A stretch of DNA of 64,000 bases from Dankookia rubra (GTDB taxonomy: Bacteria > Pseudomonadota > Alphaproteobacteria > Acetobacterales > Acetobacteraceae): NCBI RefSeq assembly GCF_004355005.1, contig NZ_SMSJ01000001.1, positions 62,001-126,000 on the forward strand. Direction: 5' to 3'. Below, in pieces: positions 35,429-45,284 of the stretch. Made by a program: the position numbers and the translations under genes. The first letter of the stretch is position 1. Every line of letters begins with the position of its first letter. The notes under the pieces were generated by a model. It made no database searches and was not told the DNA's origin. It saw only the letters and a list, made by a program, of their open reading frames with translations.

Positions 35429-35456
35429 GACAGGCAAAGATTGGGTTAAGCCTGTC
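35429..35456. promoter_or_regulatory. Inverted repeat in the divergent flagellar promoter region
   Basis: Perfect 7-base arms GACAGGC (35429-35435) and GCCTGTC (35450-35456) with a 14-base spacer, 18 bases upstream of flgB and 68 bases upstream of the small rightward gene. The spacer ends with GGTTAA, a CtrA half-site-like word. It could be an operator; no sigma-54 motif was recognised. Confidence 0.35.
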
Positions 35457-35523
35457 ATCCCGCGCGGCCAAACCCGCCTCGGCGGCGAGGCTTCCTTAAT
35501 CCCTCGGCGGCCAGACTGCGCGG

Positions 35524-35781
35524 ATGGCTGTTCCAGACCCCGCCACCTCCCACGCCGCGATCGAATCCATGCGGGGCACCCTCCTGGTCGCCCGAGCCCT
35601 GGTCGAAGCCGGCCGGCAGGTCGACCTTACCGGACTCGATGCCGGCGCGGCCGCCCTTTGTGCCGCCATTGCCATGCTGCCGGTCGAGACGGCGCGGCCG
35701 TTGCTGCCCGCCCTGGTCGCCCTACTGGCGGACGTGGAGAGCCTCGGCGCCGCCCTCGCATCACCCCGACCTCATACCTAA
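35524..35781 (+). CDS. Small protein of unknown function upstream of the fliO-like gene
   Basis: An 85-residue, Ala- and Leu-rich, probably all-helical protein (MAVPDPATSHAAIESMRGTL... DAGAAALCAAIAMLPVETARPLLPALVALLADVESLGAALA). No signal peptide or clear membrane helix. I do not recognise a family. Support for it being real is context: it runs in the same direction as the fliO-like and fliP genes, ends just before the fliO-like ribosome site, has matching codon use, and starts right after the divergent flagellar promoter region. A flagellar chaperone or assembly factor would fit its size, but that is speculation. Confidence 0.55.
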   Translation: MAVPDPATSHAAIESMRGTLLVARALVEAGRQVDLTGLDAGAAALCAAIAMLPVETARPLLPALVALLADVESLGAALASPRPHT

Positions 35782-35787
35782 GCCGGC

Positions 35788-35793
35788 AGGAGG
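35788..35793 (+). promoter_or_regulatory. Ribosome binding site deciding a TTG start
   Basis: AGGAGG lies 7 bases before the TTG at 35801. It is a full consensus site with ideal spacing and marks the TTG as the start of the fliO-like gene; there is no ATG in that frame near the beginning of the similarity. Confidence 0.75.
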
Positions 35794-35800
35794 CCGCTCC

Positions 35801-36064
35801 TTGATCCTCGAAACAAATAGTTTGCTGAAGGCCTTCGGCGCCTTGGCCGCGCTGACGATCCCGCTTTGGCTTGGTGGCCAGGCGCTACGCCGGGGCAAGG
35901 CGCAGGGCCGGCCCGGACGACGCCTCGAGGTAGCTGAAATCATCGCGCTCGACGCGCGCCGCCGCCTGGTGCTGGTCAGATACGACGGGCGCGAGTTGCT
36001 GCTGCTGACCGGCGGCGGCCAGGATGTGGTACTCGGCTGGCAGCCGGAGCGGCCTGTAGCATGA
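35801..36064 (+). CDS. fliO: FliO-like flagellar export regulator
   Basis: An 87-residue protein beginning at TTG (35801). One membrane helix (about residues 8-26, LLKAFGALAALTIPLWLGG) is followed by a basic stretch and a small beta-rich tail GRRLEVAEIIALDARRRLVLVRYDGRELLLLTGGGQDVVLGW, which matches the FliO pattern (L.V...L.L..R..L.LV...G...LLG...... VL). FliO helps assemble the FliP ring. It overlaps fliP by ATGA, the classic fliO-fliP arrangement. Short and divergent from enterobacterial FliO, so symbol assignment rests mainly on position and fold pattern. Confidence 0.75.
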   Translation: MILETNSLLKAFGALAALTIPLWLGGQALRRGKAQGRPGRRLEVAEIIALDARRRLVLVRYDGRELLLLTGGGQDVVLGWQPERPVA

Positions 36065-36798
36065 GGCGCCTGACGCTTGCCGCTTTGCTGCTCCTCGGGG
36101 CCGCGCTGCCTGCCGCCGCCCAGAGCTTAAGCATCGACCTCGGCGCCGCCGGGCAGCCGGGCGCGACATCGCGCCTGGTGCAGCTCACCGCACTAGTCGG
36201 CCTGCTCTCACTCGCCCCCTCGCTGCTGGTGATGGCCACGGCCTTCACCCGCATCGTCATCGTCCTGTCCCTGTTGCGGAGCGCCATCGGCGCGCAGGGG
36301 GTGCCGCCGAACCCGGCGCTGGTCGGCTTGGCACTGTTCCTGACGCTCTTCGTCATGCAGCCGGTGATGGAGCAGAGCTGGACCGCCGGCCTCGAACCGC
36401 TGATGCAGGGACGCACCGGCGAGCTGGACGGGCTGCAGGCTGCCGCCGAGCCTTTCCGCCGCTTCATGGCGGCGCAGGTCACCGATGCCGACCTGTCGCT
36501 CTTCCTCGACCTTGCAAAACTGCCGCCGGTGTCGGAGGGCGCAGCACCCGAGCAGATCCCCTGGCGCGCCCTGCTGCCTGCCTTTCTGGTCAGCGAGCTG
36601 AAGCGGGCCTTCGAGATCGGCTTCCTGCTCTTCCTGCCCTTCCTCGTGCTCGACATGGTGGTCGCGAGCCTGCTCATGTCACTGGGCATGATGATGTTGC
36701 CACCAAACGTGGTGGCACTGCCCTTCAAGCTAATCTTCTTCGTGTTGGTGGATGGCTGGCGGTTGGTGGCGGGCAGCCTGGTGCAAGGCTTCGGGTGA
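36061..36798 (+). CDS. fliP: Flagellar export apparatus protein FliP
   Basis: A 245-residue core channel subunit of the flagellar export gate. A cleavable signal peptide (MRRLTLAALLLLGAALPAAAQ) is followed by LLSLAPSLLVMATAFTRIVIVLSLLRSAIGAQGVPPNPALVGLALFLTLFVM, the hallmark N-terminal membrane region, and by FLVSELKRAFEIGFLLFLPFLVLDMVVASLLMSLGMMMLPP and LPFKLIFFVLVDGW in the C-terminal half. Full length. Its partners fliQ and fliR are in the divergent operon. Confidence 0.97.
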   Translation: MRRLTLAALLLLGAALPAAAQSLSIDLGAAGQPGATSRLVQLTALVGLLSLAPSLLVMATAFTRIVIVLSLLRSAIGAQGVPPNPALVGLALFLTLFVMQPVMEQSWTAGLEPLMQGRTGELDGLQAAAEPFRRFMAAQVTDADLSLFLDLAKLPPVSEGAAPEQIPWRALLPAFLVSELKRAFEIGFLLFLPFLVLDMVVASLLMSLGMMMLPPNVVALPFKLIFFVLVDGWRLVAGSLVQGFG

Positions 36799-37038
36799 TG
36801 GGCACTGCCGGAATCACGGCGAGCACCATCCTTCCCGGCGTCCGCCAGTGCAAGAGCAAAGCCCAGCCGCACGCCGGATGCCGCGGCGGCACACGTGATC
36901 ACCGGCGCTCAAGGCAAGCCAAGTGATCGGCCAACCCGATGATCCGGCTGGCCGCCGGCCTGCCCCCGTGCGCTGTGCGTGGCGGGCAGCACCGCCCCAA
37001 CCGGGAGAAATCCCGGCAGGGCCGACGCCGACCCTGGT

Positions 37039-37833
37039 TCAGCCCGCCGCGGCGACGGCGCGCTTGGCCATCACGGTGACGAGGTGCGCGCGGTACTCGG
37101 CGCTGCCATGGATGTCGCCATTCAGCCCGTCGGCCGACTGCTTTATCCCGGCAACCGCGGCTTCCGACCAACTGGCCGAGAGCGCCTTTTCCATCTCGGC
37201 CTGCCGAAACACCCCCGGGCCGGCGCCGTTGACCACAACGCGCACGCCCGACGTCGTCTTGGCGACGAAGACGCCGGCCATGACGTAACGGCTGGCGGGG
37301 TTGCGCATCTTGGCGTAGCCAGCCTTTTCGGGGATCGGAAACTCGATCGCCACAAGCAGCTCGCCCGGCTCGAGCGCCGTGGTGAACATGCCCTGGAAGA
37401 AATCATCGGCCGCAATCCGGCGCTTGTCGGTGACGACGGTGGCGCCCAGGCCAAGCACCGCCGAGGGGTAATCCGCCGCCGGGTCATTGTTGGCAACGCT
37501 GCCGCCGATCGTGCCGCGGTTGCGCACCTGTGTGTCGCCAATGGTGCCGGCCATCATCGCAAGTGCCGGGATTGCGGCTTTCACCTCGGGGCTGTTCGAC
37601 ACTTCGACATGCTTCGCTAGCGCGCCGATGACGAGCGTGTCACCGTTGCGTTTGATGCCCTTCAGCTCGGCGATGCCGGACAGGTCGACCACCGAGGTTG
37701 GCTTGTTCAGCCTGTGCTTCAGCGCCGGCAGCAGGGTCTGCCCACCGGAGATCGGCCGGGCATCCGGGTCCGCGGAGAGGATCTTGACCGCATCGGCGAC
37801 AGAAGTCGGCTTGTGATAGGCGAAATCGTACAT
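37039..37833 (-). CDS. Molybdenum hydroxylase FAD subunit (CoxM type)
   Basis: A 264-residue FAD-binding subunit. The ATG at 37833 is preferred over the one at 37854 because GGGGAG lies 7 bases before it. MYDFAYHKPTSVADAVKIL and SGGQTLLPALKHRLNKP (first flavin-binding motif, variant of AGGHSLLP) and TIGGSVANNDPAADYPSAVLGL (second motif, usual TIGG...ADP.AD.PA) are diagnostic. It passes electrons between the iron-sulfur subunit and acceptors in CO-dehydrogenase/xanthine-dehydrogenase-like enzymes. Last gene of the small-large-medium operon. Confidence 0.92.
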   Translation of the reverse strand: MYDFAYHKPTSVADAVKILSADPDARPISGGQTLLPALKHRLNKPTSVVDLSGIAELKGIKRNGDTLVIGALAKHVEVSNSPEVKAAIPALAMMAGTIGDTQVRNRGTIGGSVANNDPAADYPSAVLGLGATVVTDKRRIAADDFFQGMFTTALEPGELLVAIEFPIPEKAGYAKMRNPASRYVMAGVFVAKTTSGVRVVVNGAGPGVFRQAEMEKALSASWSEAAVAGIKQSADGLNGDIHGSAEYRAHLVTVMAKRAVAAAG

Positions 37834-37916
37834 CTCTGAACTCCCCTTGGTCATTCGCCGGCCGGTTCACGCTTCCGGGCTCACGCCCTCCAGCGATCGG
37901 CCGGCAGGCACTCCCG

Positions 37917-40301
37917 CTATTCGGCGGCCAGCTTATGGCCAGCGTTGATAATGTTCCAGATCTTGGCGGGGGTCGCCGGCATCTCGATATGCCGGACGCC
38001 GTATTCCTTCAGCGCATCGACCACGGCATTGATGACTGCGGGCGGTGAACCGATGGCGCCGACCTCGCCGCAGCCCTTCACTCCGAGAGGGTTGTGGGTG
38101 CAGAGCGTGGTGTGAGTGGCGACCGAGACGGGCGGCAGGTCCTCCGCCCGCGGCATCTGGTAGTCCATGAAGCTGGCCGAGAGCAGCTGGCCATTCTCGT
38201 CATAGATCGCCGATTCAAGCAACGCCTGGCCGATGCCCTGGCAGACGCCGCCTTGGACCTGGCCCTCGACGATCATCGGGTTGATGACCCGGCCGACATC
38301 GTCCACGGCGGTGAAGTTGACCACCGTGACTTGGCCGGTCTCCGGCTCGATCTCCACCTCGCAGATGTGGCAGCCACCGGGATAGGTGAAGTTCTTCGGG
38401 TCGTAGAAAGCGGTTTCGTCGAGGCCAGGTTCCAGCTCCTCGATCGGGTAATTGTGCGGAACATAGGCCGTGAGCGCGATCTCGCCCCAGGACTTGGTCT
38501 TATCGGTGCCGGCGACACGGAAGGTGCCGCGGTCGAACTCGACATCCTCGACCGAGGCCTCCATCAAGTGAGCGGCGATCTTGCGGGCCTTCATGACGAT
38601 TTTGTCCATCGCCTTGACCATGGCGCTGCCGCCGACCGCCAGCGACCGGGACCCATAGGTGCCCATGCCGAAGGGGATCTTGGCGGTGTCGCCATGGACG
38701 ATGTCCACCTGCGCCAAGGGCACCCCCAGCCGGTCGGTGACTAGCTGCGCCAGTGTCGTCTCATGCCCCTGGCCGTGGCTGTGGGTACCGGTCAGCACGG
38801 TGACGCTGCCGGTCGGGTGGACGCGGATGGTGCCCACCTCGTACAGTCCGGCGCGGGCGCCGAGCGAGCCGACAACGGCCGACGGCGCGATGCCACAGGC
38901 CTCGACATAGGTGGAGATCCCGATGCCGCGCAGCTTGCCGCGCGCCTTAGCCTCGGCCCGGCGCTGCTCGAACTCCGCCCAGCCGGCCGCTTCAAGACCC
39001 ATGTCCAGCGTCGCCTTGTAGTCGCCGCTGTCATACTGCAGCGCCACCGGCGTCTGGTAGGGGAAGGCATCCGCCGGGATGAAGTTGCGGCGGCGGATCT
39101 CGACCCGGTCGATCCCGGTCTCCCGCGCGGCGACATCCACCAGCCGTTCCAGCAGGAAGGTCGCCTCCGGCCGGCCCGCGCCACGATAGGCATCGACCGG
39201 AACGGTGTTGGTGAAGACCGCCTTCACCTCGGCATAGACGGTCGGCGTGGTGTACACGCCGGACAGCAGCGTGGCGTAGAGATAGGTCGGCACGCTGGTG
39301 GCAAAAGTTGACAGGTAGGCGCCCATGTTCGCCAGCGTCTGCACGTGCAGCGCGAGGAACTTGCCGTTCGCGTCGAGCGCGAGCCGCGCCTTGGTGACGT
39401 GGTCGCGGCCATGCGCGTCGGTGAGGAAGCTCTCGGTCCGGTCGGCGGTCCATTTCACCGGGCGGCAGACCTTACCAGCGGCCCAGGTGACGATCGCCTC
39501 CTCGGCATAGTGGAAGATCTTGCTGCCGAAGCCGCCGCCGACATCGGGCGCCACCACGCGCAGCTTGTGTTCCGGCAGGTGCAGCACGAAGGCGCCCATC
39601 AGCAACCGGATCACATGAGGGTTCTGGCTGGTGGTGAAGAGCGTGTATTCGTCCGTGGTGCGGTCGAAGTCGCCGATCGCCGCGCGCGGCTCCATCGCAT
39701 TCGGCACCAGCCGGTTGTTCACCAGGTCGAACTCGATGACCTTGCTGGCACCGGCGAAGGCCGTGGCATTCACCGCGGAGTCACCGATATGCCAGTCGTA
39801 GCAGACATTGCCGGGGACATCGTCATGCACGTTCGGCGCGCCGGGGGCGATCGCCGCTTCGACGCCGGCCACGGCCGGCAGAACGTCGTAATCGACGTTG
39901 ATGGCCTCGGCGGCGTCCTTGGCCTGGGTCCGCGATTCGGCGATCACTACGGCGACCGCATCGCCGACGAAGCGCACCTTCCCGACGGCCAGAACTGGAT
40001 GCATCGGCTCGGCCATCGGCGAGCCATCCTTGTTGTGGATCTGCCAGCCGCAGGGGATTCCGCCGAGGTCAGGCATGTCCGCGCCGGTGAAGATCGCCAC
40101 CACGCCCGGCATCGACCTTGCCGCGGCGAAGTCGATGCCGGCGATCCGCGCATGCGCATGCGGAGAGCGGAGGATATAGGCGTAGGTCTGGTTGGGGCGG
40201 TTGATGTCGTCCGTGTATTGGCCGCGGCCGGAGAGGAAGCGCAGGTCCTCCTTGCGCCTGACGCTCGCACCGATGCCTTCGAAGGGTGTCACCACGTCCA
40301 T
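37917..40301 (-). CDS. Molybdenum hydroxylase large subunit (CoxL type, form II)
   Basis: A 794-residue molybdopterin-binding catalytic subunit. [27 protein letters not shown] is the family opening; [12 protein letters not shown] binds the cofactor region. The active-site loop reads [10 protein letters not shown], the form II pattern, rather than AYRCSFR of genuine CO dehydrogenase, so CO oxidation should not be assumed. The conserved closing segments [18 protein letters not shown] and [21 protein letters not shown] (with the catalytic Glu in GVGE-like GCGE) are present. Likely hydroxylates an aldehyde, purine or N-heterocycle; substrate unknown. Confidence 0.93.
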   Translation of the reverse strand: MDVVTPFEGIGASVRRKEDLRFLSGRGQYTDDINRPNQTYAYILRSPHAHARIAGIDFAAARSMPGVVAIFTGADMPDLGGIPCGWQIHNKDGSPMAEPMHPVLAVGKVRFVGDAVAVVIAESRTQAKDAAEAINVDYDVLPAVAGVEAAIAPGAPNVHDDVPGNVCYDWHIGDSAVNATAFAGASKVIEFDLVNNRLVPNAMEPRAAIGDFDRTTDEYTLFTTSQNPHVIRLLMGAFVLHLPEHKLRVVAPDVGGGFGSKIFHYAEEAIVTWAAGKVCRPVKWTADRTESFLTDAHGRDHVTKARLALDANGKFLALHVQTLANMGAYLSTFATSVPTYLYATLLSGVYTTPTVYAEVKAVFTNTVPVDAYRGAGRPEATFLLERLVDVAARETGIDRVEIRRRNFIPADAFPYQTPVALQYDSGDYKATLDMGLEAAGWAEFEQRRAEAKARGKLRGIGISTYVEACGIAPSAVVGSLGARAGLYEVGTIRVHPTGSVTVLTGTHSHGQGHETTLAQLVTDRLGVPLAQVDIVHGDTAKIPFGMGTYGSRSLAVGGSAMVKAMDKIVMKARKIAAHLMEASVEDVEFDRGTFRVAGTDKTKSWGEIALTAYVPHNYPIEELEPGLDETAFYDPKNFTYPGGCHICEVEIEPETGQVTVVNFTAVDDVGRVINPMIVEGQVQGGVCQGIGQALLESAIYDENGQLLSASFMDYQMPRAEDLPPVSVATHTTLCTHNPLGVKGCGEVGAIGSPPAVINAVVDALKEYGVRHIEMPATPAKIWNIINAGHKLAAE

Positions 40302-40421
40302 TGCAATGCCTCCCAGGCGTGGGATTTGCCCTGCCAGGGCGGCCAGCCCGCACGGCCCGGGGCGTTCCCAATCTTTTTTTGTATTCGCCGGACGGGGCGC
40401 GTCGGGCGCGCCCGCCGGGAC

Positions 40422-40925
40422 CTATTCGGCTGCGGGGGCCAGTTCGGCGCGGCGGCCGTGCATCACATCCTGCGCCGCGGCGATTGCCTTGACGATGTTG
40501 TGGTAGCCCGTGCAGCGGCAGAGGTTGCCCTCGAGACCTTCGCGGATTTCCTTCTCCGACATGCCATCGGGATGCTTCTGCACCAAGTCGATGGCAGACA
40601 TGACCATGCCCGGCGTGCAAAAGCCGCATTGCAGGGCGTGGTATTCGCGGAACGCTTCCTGCATCGGGTGCAGCGCGCCGTCGGCCTTGGCAAGACCCTC
40701 GATCGTGGTGACCTGCGCGCCATTGGCCTGCAGCGCGAGGATGGTGCAGGACTTCACGCTCGCCCCGTCCACGTGTACCACGCAGGCGCCGCATTGGCTG
40801 GTATCGCAGCCGACATGGGTGCCGGTCAGGCGCAGTGTCTCGCGCAGCAGCTCCACGAGCAGCGTGCGGCCTTCGACCTCGGCCGTGTGGGTGGTCCCGT
40901 TCACGGTCAGTGTGACTTGCGGCAT
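40422..40925 (-). CDS. Molybdenum hydroxylase 2Fe-2S subunit (CoxS type)
   Basis: A 167-residue subunit with two [2Fe-2S] clusters. The plant-ferredoxin-type cluster ligands are in [22 protein letters not shown], and the second cluster's in [13 protein letters not shown] and [16 protein letters not shown]. The start ATG at 40925 gives [29 protein letters not shown], the usual beginning. First gene of the operon, followed 120 bases later by the large subunit. Upstream is a small membrane-protein gene that belongs to the peptide transporter unit. Confidence 0.95.
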   Translation of the reverse strand: MPQVTLTVNGTTHTAEVEGRTLLVELLRETLRLTGTHVGCDTSQCGACVVHVDGASVKSCTILALQANGAQVTTIEGLAKADGALHPMQEAFREYHALQCGFCTPGMVMSAIDLVQKHPDGMSEKEIREGLEGNLCRCTGYHNIVKAIAAAQDVMHGRRAELAPAAE

Positions 40926-41039
40926 CCCGCGTCTCCCCCGGTGGCAGCGGCCGATGGGCCGCGTATCGGCACAAAGGTTGCCTTGCCCCAGGCTTCCGTC
41001 AAGCGTTGCCGCGGTGCCCATGATACGAAGGCGGCAGGT

Positions 41040-41348
41040 TTAGCCGGACCCGGACCCCGGCAGCGGGATCAACCGTTTGCGGCCGCGGGTTGCCAGCACC
41101 AGCAGGCCGAGCACCAGGGTGCCCAGCGGCCAGAAGACCCAGATCGTTCCGAGTGCCATGGCGCCGAACATCCCGGCGCCGGCCGCAACCTCGGGGTCCG
41201 GGCCGGTCACGAAAGGACCGATTGCCGCGCAGGTGCCCAGGCCGCCCAGCACCATGGTGGCCTGGAACCACCAGAAGGCGCGCTTCACCATGCGGCCGAA
41301 CAGGCTGCGGCGTTCGCGAGCCTCGACCAGGACCGGCCCCGCCGCCAT
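41040..41348 (-). CDS. Small two-helix membrane protein of unknown function
   Basis: A 102-residue protein with hydrophobic segments at about 28-47 and 60-86 and a basic C-terminus ([15 protein letters not shown]). I do not recognise a family. It begins 1 base after the stop of the transporter ATPase gene (F type), so it is co-transcribed with the peptide ABC transporter and may be an accessory of it. An alternative is a general inner-membrane protein carried at the operon end. There is no hairpin in the 114-base gap to the CoxS gene strong enough to call a terminator. Confidence 0.6.
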   Translation of the reverse strand: MAAGPVLVEARERRSLFGRMVKRAFWWFQATMVLGGLGTCAAIGPFVTGPDPEVAAGAGMFGAMALGTIWVFWPLGTLVLGLLVLATRGRKRLIPLPGSGSG

Positions 41349-41349
41349 C

Positions 41350-42399
41350 TCAGGCGGCGATCAGCGCCGCCCCCTTGGCCACGGCAAGCGGGTTCTCGGC
41401 CTCGGGCCGGTCGTGCAGGTGGCAGGCCGCGACATGGCCTGCATCCAGGGCCGTCGCCAGATGGTTGAGCTTCGGCTCCTCCATCCGGCAACGGTCGAAG
41501 GCATAGGGGCAACGGGTATGGAAGCGACAACCCTTGGGCGGGTTGATCGGGCTCGGCACATCGCCCTTCAGGATGATGCGCGTTCGTGCCGCACCCGGCG
41601 TGGGAACCGGCACGGCGGAGAGCAGCGCCTCCGTGTAGGGATGCTTCGGCGCGGCGAATAGGCCGCGCTTGGGTGCCACCTCGACGATCTTGCCGAGATA
41701 CATGACAGCCACGCGATGCGTCATGTGCTCGACGATAGCAAGGTCGTGGCTGATGAAGAGCATCGCCAAGCCGAGTTCGGTCTGCAGATCCTGCAGCAAA
41801 TTGACGATCTGCGCCTTCACAGAGACGTCGAGCGCCGACACGGCCTCGTCGCAGACGATCAGGTCGGGCTCAGCCGCCAGCGCCCGGGCGATGCCGATTC
41901 GTTGGCGCTGGCCGCCGCTGAACTCGTGCGGCCAGCGGTTCACGGCATCGCGCGGCAGGCGGACGGTGTCCATCAGCTTGGCGACGCGTTCGTCCAGGTC
42001 CTTCGAGTCCCTGGCCAGGCCGAAATTGCGGATCGGCTCGGCCAGGATGTCCCGTACCCGCATGCGCGGGTTGAGCGAGGAAAACGGATCCTGGAACACC
42101 ACTTGGACGCGGCGCCGCATGGGCCGCAGCGCGGCGGGCGAGAGGTCGTCGATCCGTTTGCCATCGAGCACCACCTGGCCATCGGTGATGTCGAACAGCC
42201 GCAGGACCGCCTTCCCCACGGTGGATTTGCCACAGCCCGATTCGCCAACCAGCGACAGGGTCTCGCCTCGGGAAATGTGGAAGGAAACGCCGTCGACGGC
42301 GTAGACATAGCCCGTGGTGCCCCCGAGGAGGCCACCCTTGAGAGGAAAGTGCTTCTTGAGACCAGTGACTTCGAGAAGCCGCGCAGCCGACGCACTCAT
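41350..42399 (-). CDS. Peptide/nickel-type ABC transporter ATPase (DppF/OppF type)
   Basis: A 349-residue cytoplasmic ATPase. The start at 42399 overlaps the preceding ATPase stop (ATGA). Motifs: Walker [11 protein letters not shown]-loop [15 protein letters not shown], signature [14 protein letters not shown], Walker [13 protein letters not shown], switch [10 protein letters not shown]. The C-terminal oligopeptide-transporter domain has [23 protein letters not shown], whose Cys residues are typical. It pairs with the D-type ATPase to drive uptake by the B and C permeases. Confidence 0.94.
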   Translation of the reverse strand: MSASAARLLEVTGLKKHFPLKGGLLGGTTGYVYAVDGVSFHISRGETLSLVGESGCGKSTVGKAVLRLFDITDGQVVLDGKRIDDLSPAALRPMRRRVQVVFQDPFSSLNPRMRVRDILAEPIRNFGLARDSKDLDERVAKLMDTVRLPRDAVNRWPHEFSGGQRQRIGIARALAAEPDLIVCDEAVSALDVSVKAQIVNLLQDLQTELGLAMLFISHDLAIVEHMTHRVAVMYLGKIVEVAPKRGLFAAPKHPYTEALLSAVPVPTPGAARTRIILKGDVPSPINPPKGCRFHTRCPYAFDRCRMEEPKLNHLATALDAGHVAACHLHDRPEAENPLAVAKGAALIAA

Positions 42400-43388
42400 G
42401 CCGCGATCGCTCCTTCCTTGATGGCGTAATGGCAGGCCGCCACATGGCCGGGCGCCTTTTCCTCCAGCGCCGGCGCCACCTGGCGGCAAAGATCGGTCAC
42501 CCTGGGGCAGCGGCCGGCGAAGACGCAGCCGGGGATCTTCTGCTTCAGGCTCGGCACCAGGCCGGGGATTTCGGCCAGCCGTGTCTCGGTCCCATGCAGC
42601 GAGGAGCCGAGCTTCGGCATCGAGCCGAGCAGGCCCTGGGTGTAGGGATGCTTCGGGCTGTTGAACAGCGGCCCGACCGCCGCCTCCTCGACCTTCCGGC
42701 CGGCATACATGACGATCACCCGCTCCGCGACCTCCGCCACTACGCCGAGGTCGTGAGTGATGAGGACGATGGCGGCGCCGACGCGGTGCTTCAGGTCGCG
42801 CATCAGCTCCAGGATCTGCGCCTGGATGGTGACGTCGAGCGCGGTGGTGGGCTCGTCCGCGATCAGCAGCTTCGGGTTGCAGGCCAGGGCGATGGCGATC
42901 ATCACCCGCTGCCGCATGCCACCCGAGAGCTGGTGCGGGTATTCCCGCACGCGACGCCCCGGCTCCGGTATGCCGACGAGGGTCAGCATCTCGACCGCCT
43001 TCGCCTCGGCTTGCTGGGCCGAGAGGCCCTGGTGCAGTCGCAGCGTCTCGCCGATCTGCCGCCCCACGGTCAGCACCGGGTTCAGCGAAGTCATCGGTTC
43101 CTGGAAGATCATGCTGATTTCGTTGCCGCGGATGTCGCGCATCTCGCGGTCCGAGCATTTCAGCAGGTCGCGGCCTTCGAAGCGAATGGCACCGGCGATC
43201 TTGCCAGGCGGCTCCGGGATCAGCCGCAGGATCGACATGGCGGTGACGGACTTGCCGCAGCCGCTCTCGCCGACGATCGCCAGCGTCTCGCCGGCATTGA
43301 CGTGGAAGGTGACGCCGTCCACGGCGCGATTGACCCCGTCCGGCGTGCGGAAATGGGTCTGCAGGTTGTCGACCTCGAGAAGTGCCAT
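42396..43388 (-). CDS. Peptide/nickel-type ABC transporter ATPase (DppD/OppD type)
   Basis: A 330-residue ATPase starting at the ATG at 43388 ([19 protein letters not shown]). Walker [11 protein letters not shown]-loop [14 protein letters not shown], signature [15 protein letters not shown], Walker [13 protein letters not shown] and switch [11 protein letters not shown] are intact. The C-terminal extension with [16 protein letters not shown] is the oligopeptide/dipeptide subfamily tail. It lies 4 bases after the DppC-type permease gene. Confidence 0.94.
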   Translation of the reverse strand: MALLEVDNLQTHFRTPDGVNRAVDGVTFHVNAGETLAIVGESGCGKSVTAMSILRLIPEPPGKIAGAIRFEGRDLLKCSDREMRDIRGNEISMIFQEPMTSLNPVLTVGRQIGETLRLHQGLSAQQAEAKAVEMLTLVGIPEPGRRVREYPHQLSGGMRQRVMIAIALACNPKLLIADEPTTALDVTIQAQILELMRDLKHRVGAAIVLITHDLGVVAEVAERVIVMYAGRKVEEAAVGPLFNSPKHPYTQGLLGSMPKLGSSLHGTETRLAEIPGLVPSLKQKIPGCVFAGRCPRVTDLCRQVAPALEEKAPGHVAACHYAIKEGAIAA

Positions 43389-43392
43389 CGGA

Positions 43393-44325
43393 TCAGAGCC
43401 TCTTGGCCATGCGGGGGTCGAGCGCGTCACGCAAGCCATCGCCGAGCAGGTTCACCGCGAGCACGGTGATGGACAGGAAGATCGCCGGGAAGAAGACGAT
43501 GTAGGGCTTAACCTGCCAGAGCGCCCGGCCCTCCGCCATGATGTTTCCCCAGGAAGGGATGATCGGTGGCGTGCCGGCACCGATGAAGGACAGGATGGCC
43601 TCGGTGATCATCGCCGCGGCACAGATATAGGTGGCCTGCACCGTGATCGGCGCGAGGGTATTGGGCAGGATGTGGCGCCAGATGATCATCGGCGTGCGGG
43701 TCCCGGCGGCGACCGCCGCCTCGACATAGGGCTGCTCGCGCAGCGACAGCACCACGCCGCGCACCAACCGCGAGACGCGGGGGATCTCGGCGATGGTGAT
43801 GGCGATGATGACGTTCTGCACGGACCCGCGGGTAAGCGCCATCAGCGCGATGGCCAGCAGGATGGGCGGGATGGACATCAGCCCGTCCATCACCCGCATG
43901 ATGATGCTGTCGGCCAGCCGGACATAGCCGGAGATCATGCCAATCGCCATGCCGATGACGGAAGCCAGGATGGCTACCGAGAAGCCCACCAGCAGCGAGA
44001 CGCGGGCGCCGAACAACACGCGCGAATAGACGTCGCGGCCCAGCATGTCGGTGCCGAACCAATAGAGCGCAGACGGCTCCCGTGTCCGCTTCGCAGGGGC
44101 AAGCGCGGTCGGATCGACGGTCCAGAGCAGCGGCGCGAAGACCGCGACGCACAGCATCAGCAGCAGGAGAAAGCCGCCGATCGCCATGGTTGGGTTGCGG
44201 CGGAGGAAACCGATGAAGCCCTTGCGCGGCTTCACCGGCGGCAGCACGTCCGGCAGCGGGGCGGCGGCGGCGTAGCCCTCGGGCGCCGCGGCCTCGATCG
44301 GGGACAGGACGGTCGCAGAGGCCAT
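43393..44325 (-). CDS. Peptide/nickel-type ABC transporter permease (DppC type)
   Basis: A 310-residue inner-membrane protein. The cytoplasmic start is followed by a first helix (about 40-62) and the periplasmic segment [28 protein letters not shown], the DppC signature. Five more helices follow, with the ATPase-contacting EAA loop at [28 protein letters not shown]. Start and upstream stop overlap by one base with the DppB gene. Confidence 0.94.
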   Translation of the reverse strand: MASATVLSPIEAAAPEGYAAAAPLPDVLPPVKPRKGFIGFLRRNPTMAIGGFLLLLMLCVAVFAPLLWTVDPTALAPAKRTREPSALYWFGTDMLGRDVYSRVLFGARVSLLVGFSVAILASVIGMAIGMISGYVRLADSIIMRVMDGLMSIPPILLAIALMALTRGSVQNVIIAITIAEIPRVSRLVRGVVLSLREQPYVEAAVAAGTRTPMIIWRHILPNTLAPITVQATYICAAAMITEAILSFIGAGTPPIIPSWGNIMAEGRALWQVKPYIVFFPAIFLSITVLAVNLLGDGLRDALDPRMAKRL

Positions 44326-45266
44326 CAGTACCGGATCCTCGGGTCAAACAGGGTGTAGGCGAGGTCGATGAGCAGGTTCACCAGGACGTAGACGAAGCTG
44401 AATAGCAGCACGACGCCCTGGATGACCGGGTAGTCGCGGCGCAGGATTGCATCCACCGTCAGCCGGCCGAGGCCGGGGATGGCGAAGACGCTCTCCGTCA
44501 CTACCGCGCCGCCAATCAGCAGCGCGATGCCAATGCCGATCACGGTGACGATCGGCACGGCCGCGTTCTTGAGGGCATGCAGGAAGAGGATGTTCGACTG
44601 TCCGGCGCCCTTGGCACGCGCCGTGCGGATGTAGTCTTGCTGCAGCACCTCGAGCATGGTCGCCCGCGTGATGCGGGCGATCAGCGCGATATAGACACCG
44701 CCCAGCGCGACCGACGGCAGGATCAGGTTCTCCAACCAAGGGAAGAAGCCGACCTTGAAGGCGGTATAGCCCTGAACCGGCAGCCAATCGAGTTCCAGAG
44801 CGAAGACATAGGCCAGCAGATAGCCGACGACGAAGACCGGGACGGAGAAGCCCAGCACCGCGAAGCCCATCACCGCACGGTCGATCAGCGTGCCCTGCTT
44901 CCAGGCCGCCACCACGCCCATCGGCACGGCGATGCTGACGGCCAGGATCAGCGTCAGGATCATCAGCGACAGCGTCGGCTCGATCCGCTGCTGGATCATC
45001 GTCGTGACCGGCAGGTTGGTGAAGATCGAGACGCCCATGTCGCCGTTCAGGATGTTCCAGACCCATTCGCCGAAGCGGATCAGGAAGGGACGATCGAGGC
45101 CGAGCGAGGCCCGGATCCGCTCCACATCCTGCGGGGTCGCCTGGTCGCCGGCGATCACCGCCGCCGGGTCGCCGGGCGCGATGTACAACAGAGAGAAAAC
45201 GAACAATGCGACCAGCGCCATCACCGGGATGGTCGCCAGAACGCGGCGGATCACATAGGCGAACAT
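44325..45266 (-). CDS. Peptide/nickel-type ABC transporter permease (DppB type)
   Basis: A 313-residue permease with six membrane helices. The N-terminus [35 protein letters not shown] is the DppB pattern, with [27 protein letters not shown] next. The EAA loop is [30 protein letters not shown], and the C-terminus carries the [28 protein letters not shown] segment. It starts 18 bases after binding-protein gene 1, the nearest of seven. Confidence 0.94.
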   Translation of the reverse strand: MFAYVIRRVLATIPVMALVALFVFSLLYIAPGDPAAVIAGDQATPQDVERIRASLGLDRPFLIRFGEWVWNILNGDMGVSIFTNLPVTTMIQQRIEPTLSLMILTLILAVSIAVPMGVVAAWKQGTLIDRAVMGFAVLGFSVPVFVVGYLLAYVFALELDWLPVQGYTAFKVGFFPWLENLILPSVALGGVYIALIARITRATMLEVLQQDYIRTARAKGAGQSNILFLHALKNAAVPIVTVIGIGIALLIGGAVVTESVFAIPGLGRLTVDAILRRDYPVIQGVVLLFSFVYVLVNLLIDLAYTLFDPRIRY

Positions 45267-45284
45267 TGCGCTACTTTCTTACCG

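Noticed and set aside
37039-40925. Annotation of the molybdenum enzyme as CO dehydrogenase
   Set aside because: The catalytic loop is AYRGAGRPE, not AYRCSFR; no coxD/E/F/G accessory genes are present in the window.
41350-43158. A 602-codon frame that would fuse an N-terminal extension onto the F-type ATPase
   Set aside because: The extension lies out of frame within the D-type ATPase gene and has no domain character; the ATGA overlap at 42396-42399 gives the natural start.
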